A DNA stretch of 64,000 bases from Sphingobacterium faecium (GCF_003054045.1 NZ_QBKH01000001.1:372001-436000), one strand, 5' to 3'; shown: positions 1-9,009, counted from the stretch's first letter. Numbers and translations: made by a program. The notes: generated from the sequence alone by a model not told the origin.

Positions 1-2000
1 TTTCCTTCCGGGTCTTTATTATAGTCTGCATCAAAGTAATGCAGTTGTTTGAGGTATTCAAGGAGTTCTGATACAAGATTTGACATGCTTTCACTAAGCG
101 GTTGCAATTCGGCTGTTTGAGCAAAAATAAGGGGGGACTGCTCACCCAATGAAATTTTAAAATTTTCAAGTCTTATGTTTTTAACCATTTCGTGAACAGG
201 AGAAGGCTGGTAAAGGAATGATAAAATGTTTTTATCAAATGACTCATCATCATGGTAATATGGATATGATGATATATCCTCGGAATTTATTTGTTCAGGG
301 CTCATCACAATCATTCCACGCCTGTATTTGCCTACATCTATATAGTTTTTAAGAAGAATAGCGTCCAGTACCGGAATATCTTCCAGAGTCATACCGCTGA
401 AAAGGGGGTGGTTAGTCACTAGCGATCCAACAATTTTTACCTGCTCTCTACCTGTTAAATCCTTGATGTTTGCTTTTAAAACTTCTATGTTGCTCTTTAA
501 TATTTCAACCTGTTTGAATAGACTAACCATTTCCGCAGCAGTGGTTATAGCATCTAAAGGATATTTAATCAAACAAAGCTGAAATACGAGTAAGTGCTTT
601 AAAGATTGATAAACGAGTAAACCTTCAGATGAAAGATTTGCGCTAACTGGTGAAATGTCCACTTGCTTTAGTGTATGACCATGCTTGCTTGTATTCAACT
701 CTAGCTCCAAATGGTTTTTGAACAGCTTCATCTGCTCATGTTCTGGTACGAAGCCATCTAAAAGATGCTCGAATTGATAAGTGAGATGTCCTCCAATTGC
801 ACCTAAAAGAAACAATAGATTATTCCCAACTTGAATAAAGGGTTTTGCCCAAATATCCATATCTTGACTTAACGGTTGGCTTAGTAACGACGTAAAACGT
901 TTCGTTAATTCAATAGATATCCCAGATTCCGAAGAAAGAAATGCATTCAAGTGATCGATTTCTATTTCATAAGGTATATAGCGATAGTCCTGACTAGATG
1001 TTGCCTTAGATACAATCGAATCCACATCAACAGAGTGGAAAGTTGCTCGCAAGTATTCAAAAAGCTTGAAAAGATCATTTACTCTAAACTCCTCAAATTC
1101 GTTTAATTTGGCTAAATTCAAGTGAAAATGGAATGCCAAGAAGTCACATAAAATCTGAGCCTCCATATTTGTTTCATCAGGCTGACTTCCTCTGCTAAAA
1201 TTAATTTGTCCGTTTGCAATAGTAGAAATAGGCCTTATCAATTTATTTTTTTGAAATCTATTTGCGGTTATAAAAAACTCCATAATTTGGTTTCTTTGCC
1301 TTATTTTATTTGCCGCTTTGATCAGAAAATAACTTCCTGGAGATTTGCTAAATGTTATGGTATCGAAGCTAAAGTCAATTTCAGCAGTTTCAAATTGAAA
1401 TTCCTGAAAGTTGTATTTCATAGCATATATTATCGAGGCGATTTGAAGCACTGCAGCTAATTGTGAGGTGATTTTCGGCTCACTTATCGGCAGTTGGGCT
1501 TCATCTGTGATATTTAGGCTAAGTATGATTTTGATAATTTCGTTTGCTGCATCATTGACCGAATCACTAATATCAGTAGCTGAAACACCTGTGCCATTCA
1601 TATTCTTGAATTCATTCCTGGCAAGATTATGTATATCTTCTAACTTACCTTTATCATGATCATCCTTTACTTCCTTTTGTTGCTGAAGTACTGAAAGGTA
1701 ATAGTAGTTCGTCGATGCAATTACCCTACTAATCAAATCTGGGCCTGTCAAACCAGTAGACTTTAGAATTTCCTTGATTTGATCAATATAACTTTCATAA
1801 GTTTTATTTAGCTCAGATAATGCCGAGACAGCTTTTGCCCCCTTTTGATCATATTCCACATCTCCGATGTATTTATCTTTAATGATTGCATCAAGATTAT
1901 TCGATAACTGATAACGGTCGAATTGATCCCCAAATGGATTAAATGATTCATTGTTTCTAACTTCAATTGCTAATATCTGATAGAGCGTGAGTTTTGCCAT
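1..2000 (-). CDS. Large uncharacterised protein, C-terminus cut by window edge
   Basis: An open frame runs without a stop from an ATG at 2000 down to the first base of the window, giving at least 666 codons. I do not recognise a family. The translation begins MAKLTLYQILAIEV and is rich in Leu, Ile, Glu and Asn. It has no obvious signal peptide, no long membrane segments and no Walker or zinc motifs, so it is probably a cytosolic, mostly helical protein. A helical stretch (EMVSLFKQVEILKSNIEVLK) lies roughly 500 residues in. It sits 204 bp downstream of an XRE-type regulator on the same strand, which may control it. The accessory context (HEPN, HNH, ORF6N, broken integrase) makes a mobile-island or defence role possible, but this is inference. 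Confidence is high for coding and nil for function. Confidence 0.8.
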   Translation of the reverse strand, partial: MAKLTLYQILAIEVRNNESFNPFGDQFDRYQLSNNLDAIIKDKYIGDVEYDQKGAKAVSALSELNKTYESYIDQIKEILKSTGLTGPDLISRVIASTNYYYLSVLQQQKEVKDDHDKGKLEDIHNLARNEFKNMNGTGVSATDISDSVNDAANEIIKIILSLNITDEAQLPISEPKITSQLAAVLQIASIIYAMKYNFQEFQFETAEIDFSFDTITFSKSPGSYFLIKAANKIRQRNQIMEFFITANRFQKNKLIRPISTIANGQINFSRGSQPDETNMEAQILCDFLAFHFHLNLAKLNEFEEFRVNDLFKLFEYLRATFHSVDVDSIVSKATSSQDYRYIPYEIEIDHLNAFLSSESGISIELTKRFTSLLSQPLSQDMDIWAKPFIQVGNNLLFLLGAIGGHLTYQFEHLLDGFVPEHEQMKLFKNHLELELNTSKHGHTLKQVDISPVSANLSSEGLLVYQSLKHLLVFQLCLIKYPLDAITTAAEMVSLFKQVEILKSNIEVLKANIKDLTGREQVKIVGSLVTNHPLFSGMTLEDIPVLDAILLKNYIDVGKYRRGMIVMSPEQINSEDISSYPYYHDDESFDKNILSFLYQPSPVHEMVKNIRLENFKISLGEQSPLIFAQTAELQPLSESMSNLVSELLEYLKQLHYFDADYNKDPEG

Positions 2001-2204
2001 GGTTAAATATTTGAAACTAAAGTACTTCTTAATTGCAATTTATACTAACCAAAGGCAGATTAAAACAATTTCTTTTATATGTACTACAGAGCGGATGATA
2101 ACAGTAATGCTATATTGTTGAAACTATAGTATTGGAACTCCTTGGTACAAAAGCTAAATTATGATTAGGCCATAGAGAGTGGACGCTATTATAGCATTAA
2201 GTAA

Positions 2205-2597
2205 TCATTGCTGACAATTTCCATTTTTCAGGATTTCTATTTTTTCCCTCTCGCTAGCAAGTAGACGCTCATAAAGCTCAACTACTTTATCTAAAGGATT
2301 GTAATGACATTGGTAATTATACTGGTATGCTGATGCATTATCATGCATATTTTGAATATGGAATATAAGAACTTCTTCACTGAAATTCTTGATTGCTTCA
2401 GCGCTCACACCAAGTACACCTGCAATTTTTTCCAACATTGCATCTTCAACTTCCTCACTTTGCTCTATCTTGGAAATGGTCTGCTGGCTTACGCCTAGTT
2501 CAATAGCAAGATAGTCCTGTTTGATACCACGTATTTCCCTGATACGGCTGATCTTTCTGCCGATGTGCACTTTGTTAGATTTTGTAGGCGTTTCCAT
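2205..2597 (-). CDS. XRE-family helix-turn-helix regulator
   Basis: A 130-residue protein with a classical HTH_3 (Cro/C1-type) domain at about residues 13-70; ISRIREIRGIKQDYLAIELG is followed by VSQQTISKIEQ as the recognition helix. The remaining 60 residues are a predicted helical tail of unknown role. It should act as a cytoplasmic DNA-binding repressor or activator. It lies upstream of and co-directional with the large unknown gene ending at the window edge, and it diverges from the HEPN gene at 2726. It could therefore control either. A TAnnTTTG element lies only a few bases upstream of the start codon, so the message may be leaderless. No partner antitoxin or toxin motif is visible. Confidence 0.88.
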   Translation of the reverse strand: METPTKSNKVHIGRKISRIREIRGIKQDYLAIELGVSQQTISKIEQSEEVEDAMLEKIAGVLGVSAEAIKNFSEEVLIFHIQNMHDNASAYQYNYQCHYNPLDKVVELYERLLASEREKIEILKNGNCQQ

Positions 2598-2601
2598 AAA
2601 G

Positions 2602-2609
2602 CAAATATA
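2602..2609 (-). promoter_or_regulatory. Bacteroidota -7 box in front of XRE gene
   Basis: Read on the minus strand, 2609-2602 is TATATTTG, an exact match to the Bacteroidota sigma-ABfr -7 consensus TAnnTTTG. No convincing TTTG -33 element is found at the usual distance. The box ends 5 bases before the ATG at 2597, so transcription would begin at or next to the start codon. Confidence 0.35.
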
Positions 2610-2725
2610 ATAAATTCCTAAGATAGTAATGAACCAATGTGTTGTAGTAAGATACCAGCCTTATTGGTAGGTTACGGCAAGCCATGTCCGCAATTTTAAC
2701 CTGTTAATCAAAAAATGTAGCGATC

Positions 2726-3625
2726 ATGGAAATACAATTCTCGCAATCTGGCCAGTTCCAGAAAGAAAACTTTTCGGCCTTTATCAAAGAGCTGGTTCAA
2801 AAATTCAAACCCGAGCAAATCTATAGCTTTGGTAAAAACATCAATTTTAAAATCAATGACGGTTGTTTTATCGAGAACCACAGTACAGAAAACTATCATT
2901 ATTTTTTGCTGATGGTGACCGAAAGCGTTACCAGAATTGAACATGAAGTACAAGACTTTGCCAATAATCATTATCCCTTCGGCAAGATCACCATATTGGC
3001 TCATGGGCAAGAAACAATTGCAGAGGCAATAAAGGCCAATAACAGGTTTTTCATTACCGTTTACAATGAGGGTAAAATTATCTATAGTCGGGATGGCATG
3101 GTACAACCTTTCCAATCTACAAGTTTGATACCTACACAGGGAGCGGTAAAAGCCCAAAAACATTACAACCACCGCTTTCCATTGGCAACAGGTTTTTTAA
3201 AAAGTGCAAAAGAATGCCTGACGAACCAACATTACAATCTAAGCGCATTCATGGCGCATCAGGTTGTAGAGCAATGCTGTATTGCTTTGATAAGGGTTCA
3301 TCTGGCATACCGTTCTGATATACACAACCTGTATAGACAGCTTCGGTTGTGCGATAGCTTTTCTCCGGCACCATCAAGCCTCTTCTTATCGGGCAGGGAA
3401 GATGATAAACGGCTTTTTGATATTATGGTAAAAAGTTATTCCGCTGCACGTTACAAAGATGATTTTAAGGTTGAACAAGCCGATTCAGTGCAAATATTCA
3501 CCCGTGTTTCCACCTTTTTAAAGCTCACTGAAATTATGTGCGGTGACAAGATAAATTCCCTTGCAACTGTGGCGGAATCTTACCTACGATTAAAAAAAGA
3601 AAGTGAGGTGGTTTATGGAGGATAA
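2726..3625 (+). CDS. HEPN domain-containing protein with nucleotidyltransferase-like N-terminal half
   Basis: A 299-residue cytosolic protein. The C-terminal half (about residues 135-265) looks like a HEPN domain: a helical bundle beginning near FLKSAKECLTNQHYNLSAFM, with AHQVVEQC and then a polar Arg/His segment (YRSDIHNLYRQL). The N-terminal half has the alternating strand-helix pattern often seen in a degenerate nucleotidyltransferase partner, without a clear GSxxxG-DxD motif. HEPN proteins are frequently RNases or scaffolds in toxin-antitoxin and defence cassettes. Its 3' end overlaps the start of the next gene, so the two are probably co-translated. It diverges from the XRE gene. Toxin activity is inference; the family call is moderately firm. 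Confidence 0.7.
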   Translation: MEIQFSQSGQFQKENFSAFIKELVQKFKPEQIYSFGKNINFKINDGCFIENHSTENYHYFLLMVTESVTRIEHEVQDFANNHYPFGKITILAHGQETIAEAIKANNRFFITVYNEGKIIYSRDGMVQPFQSTSLIPTQGAVKAQKHYNHRFPLATGFLKSAKECLTNQHYNLSAFMAHQVVEQCCIALIRVHLAYRSDIHNLYRQLRLCDSFSPAPSSLFLSGREDDKRLFDIMVKSYSAARYKDDFKVEQADSVQIFTRVSTFLKLTEIMCGDKINSLATVAESYLRLKKESEVVYGG

Positions 3626-4901
3626 AACTATTCCATCGATGAACTTCTTTCATTTGCCTTTCAGGCCAAATACAAGAATACTTACAGAAAATACACTGAA
3701 CCAATATTCCGAGATCAGAAAACCTAAAAGGGGTTATTTCCCAATTAAAATCAGGAAGATATCTTTCAGCAATGAGGTGCTTGTAATAGGTGTAATTCTG
3801 GACAAAGAGCCCGAAGAAATGGTTTATCTTAAGGTAACCACCTCCGAACTATTGGTGAGCTGCAGCGTTGATACCCATGAAAACTATTTGAGCCGATATG
3901 CTTATTTTTCGCTTAAAGAACTGATGTACTATTACACTGAATATAATTTCGAGGACTATTATTGGCCAGGATTCTTTGATCAGGAAACAGGGGGATCTAA
4001 ACACCTGATGATCCATAAGTCGAAGGATAATTTACATGTGTCGTCAAAAGTGAGGTACAGAGGCCTATATAAACCTGGAAAACAACTCCCTGTAGTATCT
4101 GCAAAGAGAGCGGAGCTACGGAAAGCAGTTCATTCAATTCAAGAACAGCCCCCTAGAGAAACACACACGGTGTTGGGTTTCTGTTTGGCAGATAACAACA
4201 ATGAAAGGTTCCGAACAAATCATTATCCCTTTTTAATTCCTTACATAGGGATTTTGAACAAGGCTAAAACCGAGGTAAGAAGCTTTACAACATACGTGCT
4301 TAATAAAATGCAACTTTCTGAAATCGATCTTTCGGATGAACAACAAAACCTTGTTGAGATTTGCTTCGACATGAAGAAAATAGCCTTGGTTGCTAACCCG
4401 GAATATAAAGAAGACGCTCATAAGCTTTCTGACAGACGGAAACAGAACCAAAATAATTTCAATCAGCTTTTTGAGCTCTGGCAAAAGGCGCTTCCTTTAC
4501 TTTCAGGAAGGTTGTACACACACTACAGTTATACATATGGGATGCGTAATGTAAAAGGCAAGCCAAGAAGATCGTATATGACGCCATGCGCCTTTAATAA
4601 TGAAACACCAGAAATCTGTTTTCTATGGAAAGATATGGGCGATTATTATAAACTGGAACTTCGACTAATGTTTCAGGGAAAAATACATCCGCTACAATAT
4701 TACTTCAATACCGCTTTTTTTGCTATGCTGAGCTACAGCCCGAGAAATTATGTGCTGTTGAAGTCTGTTGATGATAGCCAACTGGTCAGTTATTTTCAGC
4801 AAAGCCAATTTCAGCTCTTAGTACTAAAGAAACACTATGATGGTGATTTCAAAAATTTTGTAGATCAATTAAGAATGGTATATCGTTTCATCAATAAATA
4901 A
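3615..4901 (+). CDS. Uncharacterised protein (about 428 aa) coupled to HEPN gene
   Basis: I do not recognise this protein. It has no signal peptide or membrane helices and is rich in aromatic and basic residues (many Tyr, Phe, Lys). A basic linker around residues 130-180 precedes the segment FRTNHYPFLIPYIGILNKAK. The ATG at 3615 gives MEDKTIPSMNFF and is preceded by the purine-rich GTGAGGTGG; an alternative ATG lies at 3603. Either start overlaps the stop of the HEPN gene at 3625, which points to translational coupling and a shared function. The next small gene starts 8 bp downstream. The trio looks like a mobile cargo operon. Coding confidence is high and function is unknown. Confidence 0.75.
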   Translation: MEDKTIPSMNFFHLPFRPNTRILTENTLNQYSEIRKPKRGYFPIKIRKISFSNEVLVIGVILDKEPEEMVYLKVTTSELLVSCSVDTHENYLSRYAYFSLKELMYYYTEYNFEDYYWPGFFDQETGGSKHLMIHKSKDNLHVSSKVRYRGLYKPGKQLPVVSAKRAELRKAVHSIQEQPPRETHTVLGFCLADNNNERFRTNHYPFLIPYIGILNKAKTEVRSFTTYVLNKMQLSEIDLSDEQQNLVEICFDMKKIALVANPEYKEDAHKLSDRRKQNQNNFNQLFELWQKALPLLSGRLYTHYSYTYGMRNVKGKPRRSYMTPCAFNNETPEICFLWKDMGDYYKLELRLMFQGKIHPLQYYFNTAFFAMLSYSPRNYVLLKSVDDSQLVSYFQQSQFQLLVLKKHYDGDFKNFVDQLRMVYRFINK

Positions 4902-4908
4902 AGAGGTT

Positions 4909-5183
4909 ATGGAAGAAATTTTAAAGGCTTTAAATTATCAACCCATTGATATCTCCGATGAGGATCTTGAGAATCCTGTGCCGTCAATTACTTATTTTTT
5001 CGTGAACCATCCGATTCACGAATCCCGTACTAAGCTTTGGGAGCTATACGAGGGATGGATTCATTTCCTGCTGAATCTCCTGAAGCCGAGGAACTAACAG
5101 ATATGTTATTTTTTTATAATCAATTGGTGGAACTGCTGAACCTATGTTATGTATTTACCAAAAAAATTGAATTAAATAAATAG
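4909..5183 (+). pseudogene. Small acidic protein gene split by a frameshift
   Basis: The first frame from the ATG at 4909 (MEEILKALNYQPIDISDEDL) stops at 5097 after 62 residues. The +1 frame continues open across that stop, with protein-like sequence (DSFPAESPEAEELTDMLFFY and then QLVELLNLCYVFTKKIELNK) to a TAG at 5181-5183. Joining the two near 5050-5060 gives one protein of about 90 residues, so I read this as a single gene with a one-base frameshift around the GAGGGATGGATTC stretch. A sequencing error or programmed shift cannot be excluded. It is the third gene of the HEPN operon, 8 bp after the previous stop. The product is unrecognised. Confidence 0.55.
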
Positions 5184-5696
5184 AGATATTATCAATCAAA
5201 AACCATAAATAGGATTTACTTGAATAATGCCTGCAAATTGGCCGTCCCGCATTTGCGGCCTGCAGAGCGGCCTCCGCTCTTGGCTGTTGCTGTTCCCGCT
5301 TTTGGCATATACGGAGAAGCCAGTAACAGAAAACTACCGTTCAAGACGACTATTTTGAACACCTGGAACGCTTTCCTAGGGTATTAGAACCGATCATCGA
5401 AGATTTAAAAAGCAAAGGTTTCATAGAATAGGATTTCGATTATTCATTGGAAATCTGGATAAATAAGCCCTTTATCGGACTGCTTTAGAACTTTTTATTT
5501 GGAATTTAATCAGTTAACGAAATACCCACATCTATCTTTAATAGTTGCATCAGCTATGTGAAATTCTAATCAGTTTGTGTAGGAATTTGCCGATTACTAC
5601 ATGTATATTAGACACTGCGAAAGGGTTACGCTACCTTATTAGGTAGAATAATGAGATAAATTGGCATTATATCCCAACACTAAACTATGACCGCTT
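5184..5696 (+). other. Non-coding gap with GC-rich hairpin and gene relic
   Basis: No intact gene is visible. A GC-rich patch at about 5240-5300 stands out from the AT-rich surroundings and holds the perfect 7-bp hairpin AGAGCGG-cct-CCGCTCT at 5264-5280. Further on, 5348-5488 is a short protein-like relic described separately. The remainder up to the HNH gene at 5697 is AT-rich and shows no clear promoter. Confidence 0.5.
5348..5488 (+). pseudogene. Short decayed coding fragment with internal stop
   Basis: One frame reads DYFEHLERFPRVLEPIIEDL-KSKGFIE, then a TAG at 5429-5431, then DFDYSLEIWINKPFIGLL and a final TAG at 5486-5488. The composition (amphipathic helix, charged residues) looks protein-like on both sides of the stop, and no start codon precedes it in frame. 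I interpret it as the tail of a lost gene in this island. The family is unknown. Confidence 0.3.
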
Positions 5697-6809
5697 ATGA
5701 TACAGGCAACTGAATGGAATCCCTATTATTATTACCCAAAACAGTGCGAAAAGCAAGGTGAAGAATTCTTTTCCCGATATCAGGTTATCTTCGAAATAGG
5801 CTGTCCAGATGAAAAAATGAAAGGTCTTAAGGAGACCAACCTCCGCACTTGCAGGTTTTGCGGAAAGAAGAAGCCATATGTTACTTTTCATAAAGTTGCG
5901 CATGTGATACCTGAAATGTTAGGCAACCGATTTCTCGTATATGATCAGGAATGCGACGATTGTAATGGGATTTTTGGTAGATATGAAAACGATCTGGCAA
6001 ATTACCTTGGTATAAGTAGAACTATCCAGAACGTTCATGGAAAAAAAATCCCAGTGTACAAATCCAAATTTGATGAAATTGTAGCAAGGTTTGAAAAGGA
6101 TTCGACAGAAGGAGATTATTTAAGTATCAAACGATCTGAAGTCGGCAAAGACAATTTCGAGTTTGATAAGGAAAAAAACCAGATGTACATTACATACACA
6201 AAAAACCCTTACGTCCCACTTAAGGTGTTTAAGGCTTTGATGCGCACTGCGCTAGCTATCATGCCCCAACATGAGCTAAAAAACTATAAGTTCGCGCTTG
6301 AATTTCTACGTACGAGTAAACATGACGACAAATTTATGGGGTTTGGTATAGTGCATACCTATACGCTACCACTTTTGACTTTTAGATTCGAGAAACCAAG
6401 CGCATTTTTATTTAGGAAGAAAAATCCCAAGGATCCACTGTTTTCCCATCTTTTCGTTATTTGTTTCATGAATTACGAATTTCAACTATTCATTCCTTTC
6501 CATGAATCTGATATTGAGCACTGCATTCGTGGGGCTATAGAGACACCATGGATGCCTCCTATCCTTGGGAGACAGGATCCTACTGAAATTGGTGAAATCA
6601 TCGTTGCCTCTAGAGACTTCAATTCACTGGATAAGAAAATTGATGATGTTGACAAATTGATTATCCCTAACCTTTTCAAGGATTATGAAACTATGCCGTT
6701 TATTAATAAAGAAACGGACGAGATTTATGAGAAAAAATTCGAACCTGAAAAAGTTATAGGCATGAATCTACAGTTTATAGAAGTGAAGGAGGATAACAAT
6801 AAATCATGA
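5697..6809 (+). CDS. HNH-type endonuclease-like protein
   Basis: A 370-residue protein with a zinc-knuckle HNH-like core near the N-terminus: C52-x2-C55, then H65 and H69 followed by IPEMLGN (residues 71-77), and C86-x2-C89-N90 with a trailing IFGRYEND. This order (CxxC, H, N, CxxCN) matches the HNH_5-like group seen in many accessory endonucleases. The C-terminal 250 residues are an unassigned alpha/beta region that may set specificity. It probably cleaves nucleic acid, but the target is unknown. It stands alone between a gene-poor gap and a convergent ORF6N gene. There is no methyltransferase partner nearby, so a classical restriction-modification role is unsupported. Confidence 0.65.
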   Translation: MIQATEWNPYYYYPKQCEKQGEEFFSRYQVIFEIGCPDEKMKGLKETNLRTCRFCGKKKPYVTFHKVAHVIPEMLGNRFLVYDQECDDCNGIFGRYENDLANYLGISRTIQNVHGKKIPVYKSKFDEIVARFEKDSTEGDYLSIKRSEVGKDNFEFDKEKNQMYITYTKNPYVPLKVFKALMRTALAIMPQHELKNYKFALEFLRTSKHDDKFMGFGIVHTYTLPLLTFRFEKPSAFLFRKKNPKDPLFSHLFVICFMNYEFQLFIPFHESDIEHCIRGAIETPWMPPILGRQDPTEIGEIIVASRDFNSLDKKIDDVDKLIIPNLFKDYETMPFINKETDEIYEKKFEPEKVIGMNLQFIEVKEDNNKS

Positions 6810-6925
6810 CTTAAATTATCATTAGTCCGCATCTTCTAATGATCCTAGCTACTGTCTCCATAAAATGAAACAGTACTTGTTAACTCAATGTTATTTAAAA
6901 GAGTTTTGCAACCCTCAAAAAAAAG

Positions 6926-6949
6926 GGATTGCTCTTTCGGGAGCAATCC
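6926..6949 (-). terminator. Rho-independent terminator of ORF6N gene
   Basis: A perfect 9-bp stem GGATTGCTC/GAGCAATCC with a 6-nt loop. On the minus strand it is followed by C and eight T residues. It lies about 26 bp after the stop of the ORF6N gene. Confidence 0.8.
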
Positions 6950-6974
6950 TTTCGATATTCTGGGATAAGTCCGA

Positions 6975-7508
6975 TTAATAGAGTTCGTCGGGTTTGAACC
7001 CAATTCGTGTCCTTTTCGGCGCTGGCCGTTCCTGTTTCTCCAGCAGTCCGTCTAGGTAGCGGAAAACGATCTCCATGTTTTTGTCTTGGTTATCCAGTTT
7101 TCCTTTAATCTTTTCAATTTCCAGCCTGATCTCTGTATTATCGGACAGCACATGGCGGGTTCTGGTAAAAATGCGGATGATCTGGATGTTTACCTCAATA
7201 GCCCTTGTACTATTTAGTACGCTGGAAAGCATCGCTACGCCCTGTTCGGTAAAGGCCATAATATTATATTTCGAGTGGGCCCCATGTCTTAAGGTGCCAA
7301 ATTGGCTCCTTAAGACTTTCTGTTCTTCCGTATTCAACTCAAACATGAAATCTTCAGGGAAACGTTCCACATTCCTTTTTACCTGCCGCTTTAGCTGTTT
7401 GGTTTCTACTCCATATAGTTCAGACAGATCCGAGTCCAGCATCACTTTATGTCCTCTTATCATGTAAATCTGGTTCATAACCAGCTCATCAGAAATTTTT
7501 ATTTCCAT
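6975..7508 (-). CDS. ORF6N domain-containing protein
   Basis: A 177-residue protein whose N-terminal ~95 residues are an ORF6N domain: IYMIRGHKVMLDSDLSELYG, then KQLKRQVKRNVERFPEDFMF, then LRSQFGTLRHG and FTEQGVAMLSSVL. This family is of phage origin and is common in Bacteroidota integrated elements; it is presumed to bind DNA. A helical, charged region follows (EIEKIKGKLDNQDKNMEIVF), then a basic tail. I prefer the ATG at 7508; a TTG at 7520 would add four residues. It lies downstream of the broken integrase on the same strand and has its own terminator. Biochemical role unknown. Confidence 0.88.
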   Translation of the reverse strand: MEIKISDELVMNQIYMIRGHKVMLDSDLSELYGVETKQLKRQVKRNVERFPEDFMFELNTEEQKVLRSQFGTLRHGAHSKYNIMAFTEQGVAMLSSVLNSTRAIEVNIQIIRIFTRTRHVLSDNTEIRLEIEKIKGKLDNQDKNMEIVFRYLDGLLEKQERPAPKRTRIGFKPDELY

Positions 7509-7562
7509 CTTATCTATCAAGTATTTAAAACGGTCGGCACATGAGCTGCCGACCGGAAGGAG

Positions 7563-8785
7563 TTAAATTGAGGCGAAAATTTGTCTCAAAGGTGCCATGT
7601 CACTGCTTACCTTTTCATCCAGCATTTTTGCATAAAGTTGGGTGGTGCGTATATTGGTATGTCCCATCATTTTTGATACGCTTTCAATAGGTACACCGTT
7701 CAAAAGAGTAACTGTAGTGGCAAAAGTGCGCTTGGCGATCCGGTTGCCGAGTGTTTTGACGATGCCTGATAGTGCGGCAATTTCGACCAAATACTCGTTC
7801 ATCTTTTGATTGCTGGAAATTGGCAGCGCTCTGTTCTGATTGGCACATAAAGGATGATCTTTATATCTTTCTAGAATATCAGCGGCTAGGGAATAAGCGG
7901 GACAGCTATAGGAGTACCTGTTTTTTTACGATAGCTGAACAGCCACTTTTCCCCATCAATACCTATACGTATGTCAGTTTGTTTGAGTTTTTGCACATCG
8001 GCATACGACAGTCCCGTATAACAGCTGAACAAGAAAAAGTCCCGAACCTGCGATAGCCTCGCGGTACTGTATTTTTTGCCCGCAATGTTTTGCAGTTCAT
8101 CGGCAGTCAGGTATTCCCTTTGTACGAGTTTGGATTTCAACTTATAACCGAAGAAGGGATCAGTAATGATCCATTTGTTTCTAAGACATATACGGACGAT
8201 TTTCCCTAGGTTTTTAAGATGCTTACTGGCGGTATTGATATCATTATCCTTTGAGGTGTGCAGGTAGAAATCAAAACCATCAATAAACTCATGGTCTATA
8301 TTTCGGATGTTAAGGTCACCTGTTTGGTATTTGAATAAAAGATATTCTTTAACGTGTTTCTCCAGTATTTTAAATCGCCTCAGTGTACCTTCTGCATAAT
8401 CTTCCTTTTCTACAAGTGCGGCCATGTTTGTATTGTGGATTTTAATGGCCTCCATAATGGTGTGCGTTTTTTCGGCCTTGCCTAAGAATTTGCATTTAAC
8501 GCTATCAGCGGTTATTGCAGCTCCGTCCGAGTTTAGCTGGCTATGCGCTGCATAAACTTCGGCTTTAATATTTTCCAGATAGGCATTCAGGGTTTTAACA
8601 TCTTCCTTTGTACCAATGACTTTTCCGGCTTTTGCATTCCACCGCTCCGGCTCGCAGTTCCTGCTTGTTGACATTTCCGAACGCACCCCGTCCACTGTAA
8701 TCCTTAAAAAGATAAAGTAAACAGCCCCTTTTGTGTAGTTTTTTGGCTTTTTCAAAAAGAAAAGCACGCTAAAATTAGTTTTCAT
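7563..8785 (-). pseudogene. Tyrosine recombinase (integrase), frameshifted and active-site degraded
   Basis: The N-terminal part (8785 to about 7886) carries an arm-binding-like domain and a SAM-like core-binding domain, then the catalytic start FLFSCYTGLSYADVQKL. After IAVPLIP the frame meets a TAG. A one-base shift restores AADILERYKDHPLCANQNRA and runs on through VEIAALSGIVKTL to a stop at 7563. The expected HxxR box reads RIAK (GNRIAKRTFATT), so both catalytic residues are changed. The later GH (MMGHTNIRTTQLY) and the nucleophile Tyr are kept. The gene therefore looks dead by two independent criteria. It was probably the integrase of the accessory island, since it points into the island and lies about 0.4 kb from tRNA-Lys. 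An alternative TTG start lies at 8809. Confidence 0.85.
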
Positions 8786-8976
8786 AACGATTACATTAAG
8801 GTTAAACAAAAATAGCTTTGCAGTTTCACTAACACAAGATGTTCATCTATTAAACTATCTGAATATCAATGCATTAATACGAATTAGGGGAGTTTGATAT
8901 TATAAAGAACGACGCACCGAATGACGCACATTTTATACGCGATTTCGTGCATATTTTGGTAAAACCCGTAAAATCA

Positions 8977-9009
8977 AAAACCCTGCAATCATTTGATTTG
9001 CAGGGTTTT
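8977..9009 (-). terminator. Strong hairpin between integrase relic and tRNA-Lys module
   Basis: AAAACCCTGCAA and TTGCAGGGTTTT form a perfect 12-bp stem around a 9-nt loop. The flanking A and T runs would let it work in either direction. It lies next to the duplicated tRNA 3' end and may terminate read-through from the tRNA on the minus strand. Confidence 0.6.

Noticed and set aside
1206..1659. Two plus-strand frames within the first 2 kb
   Set aside because: They are shadows of the large minus-strand gene that is open over the whole region.
2708..3172. 154-codon minus-strand frame
   Set aside because: It is antisense to the HEPN gene and lacks any domain.
7886..7886. Two separate integrase genes (7563-7802 and 7886-8785)
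   Set aside because: The bridging bases code for the missing family sequence in a shifted frame, so it is one broken gene.
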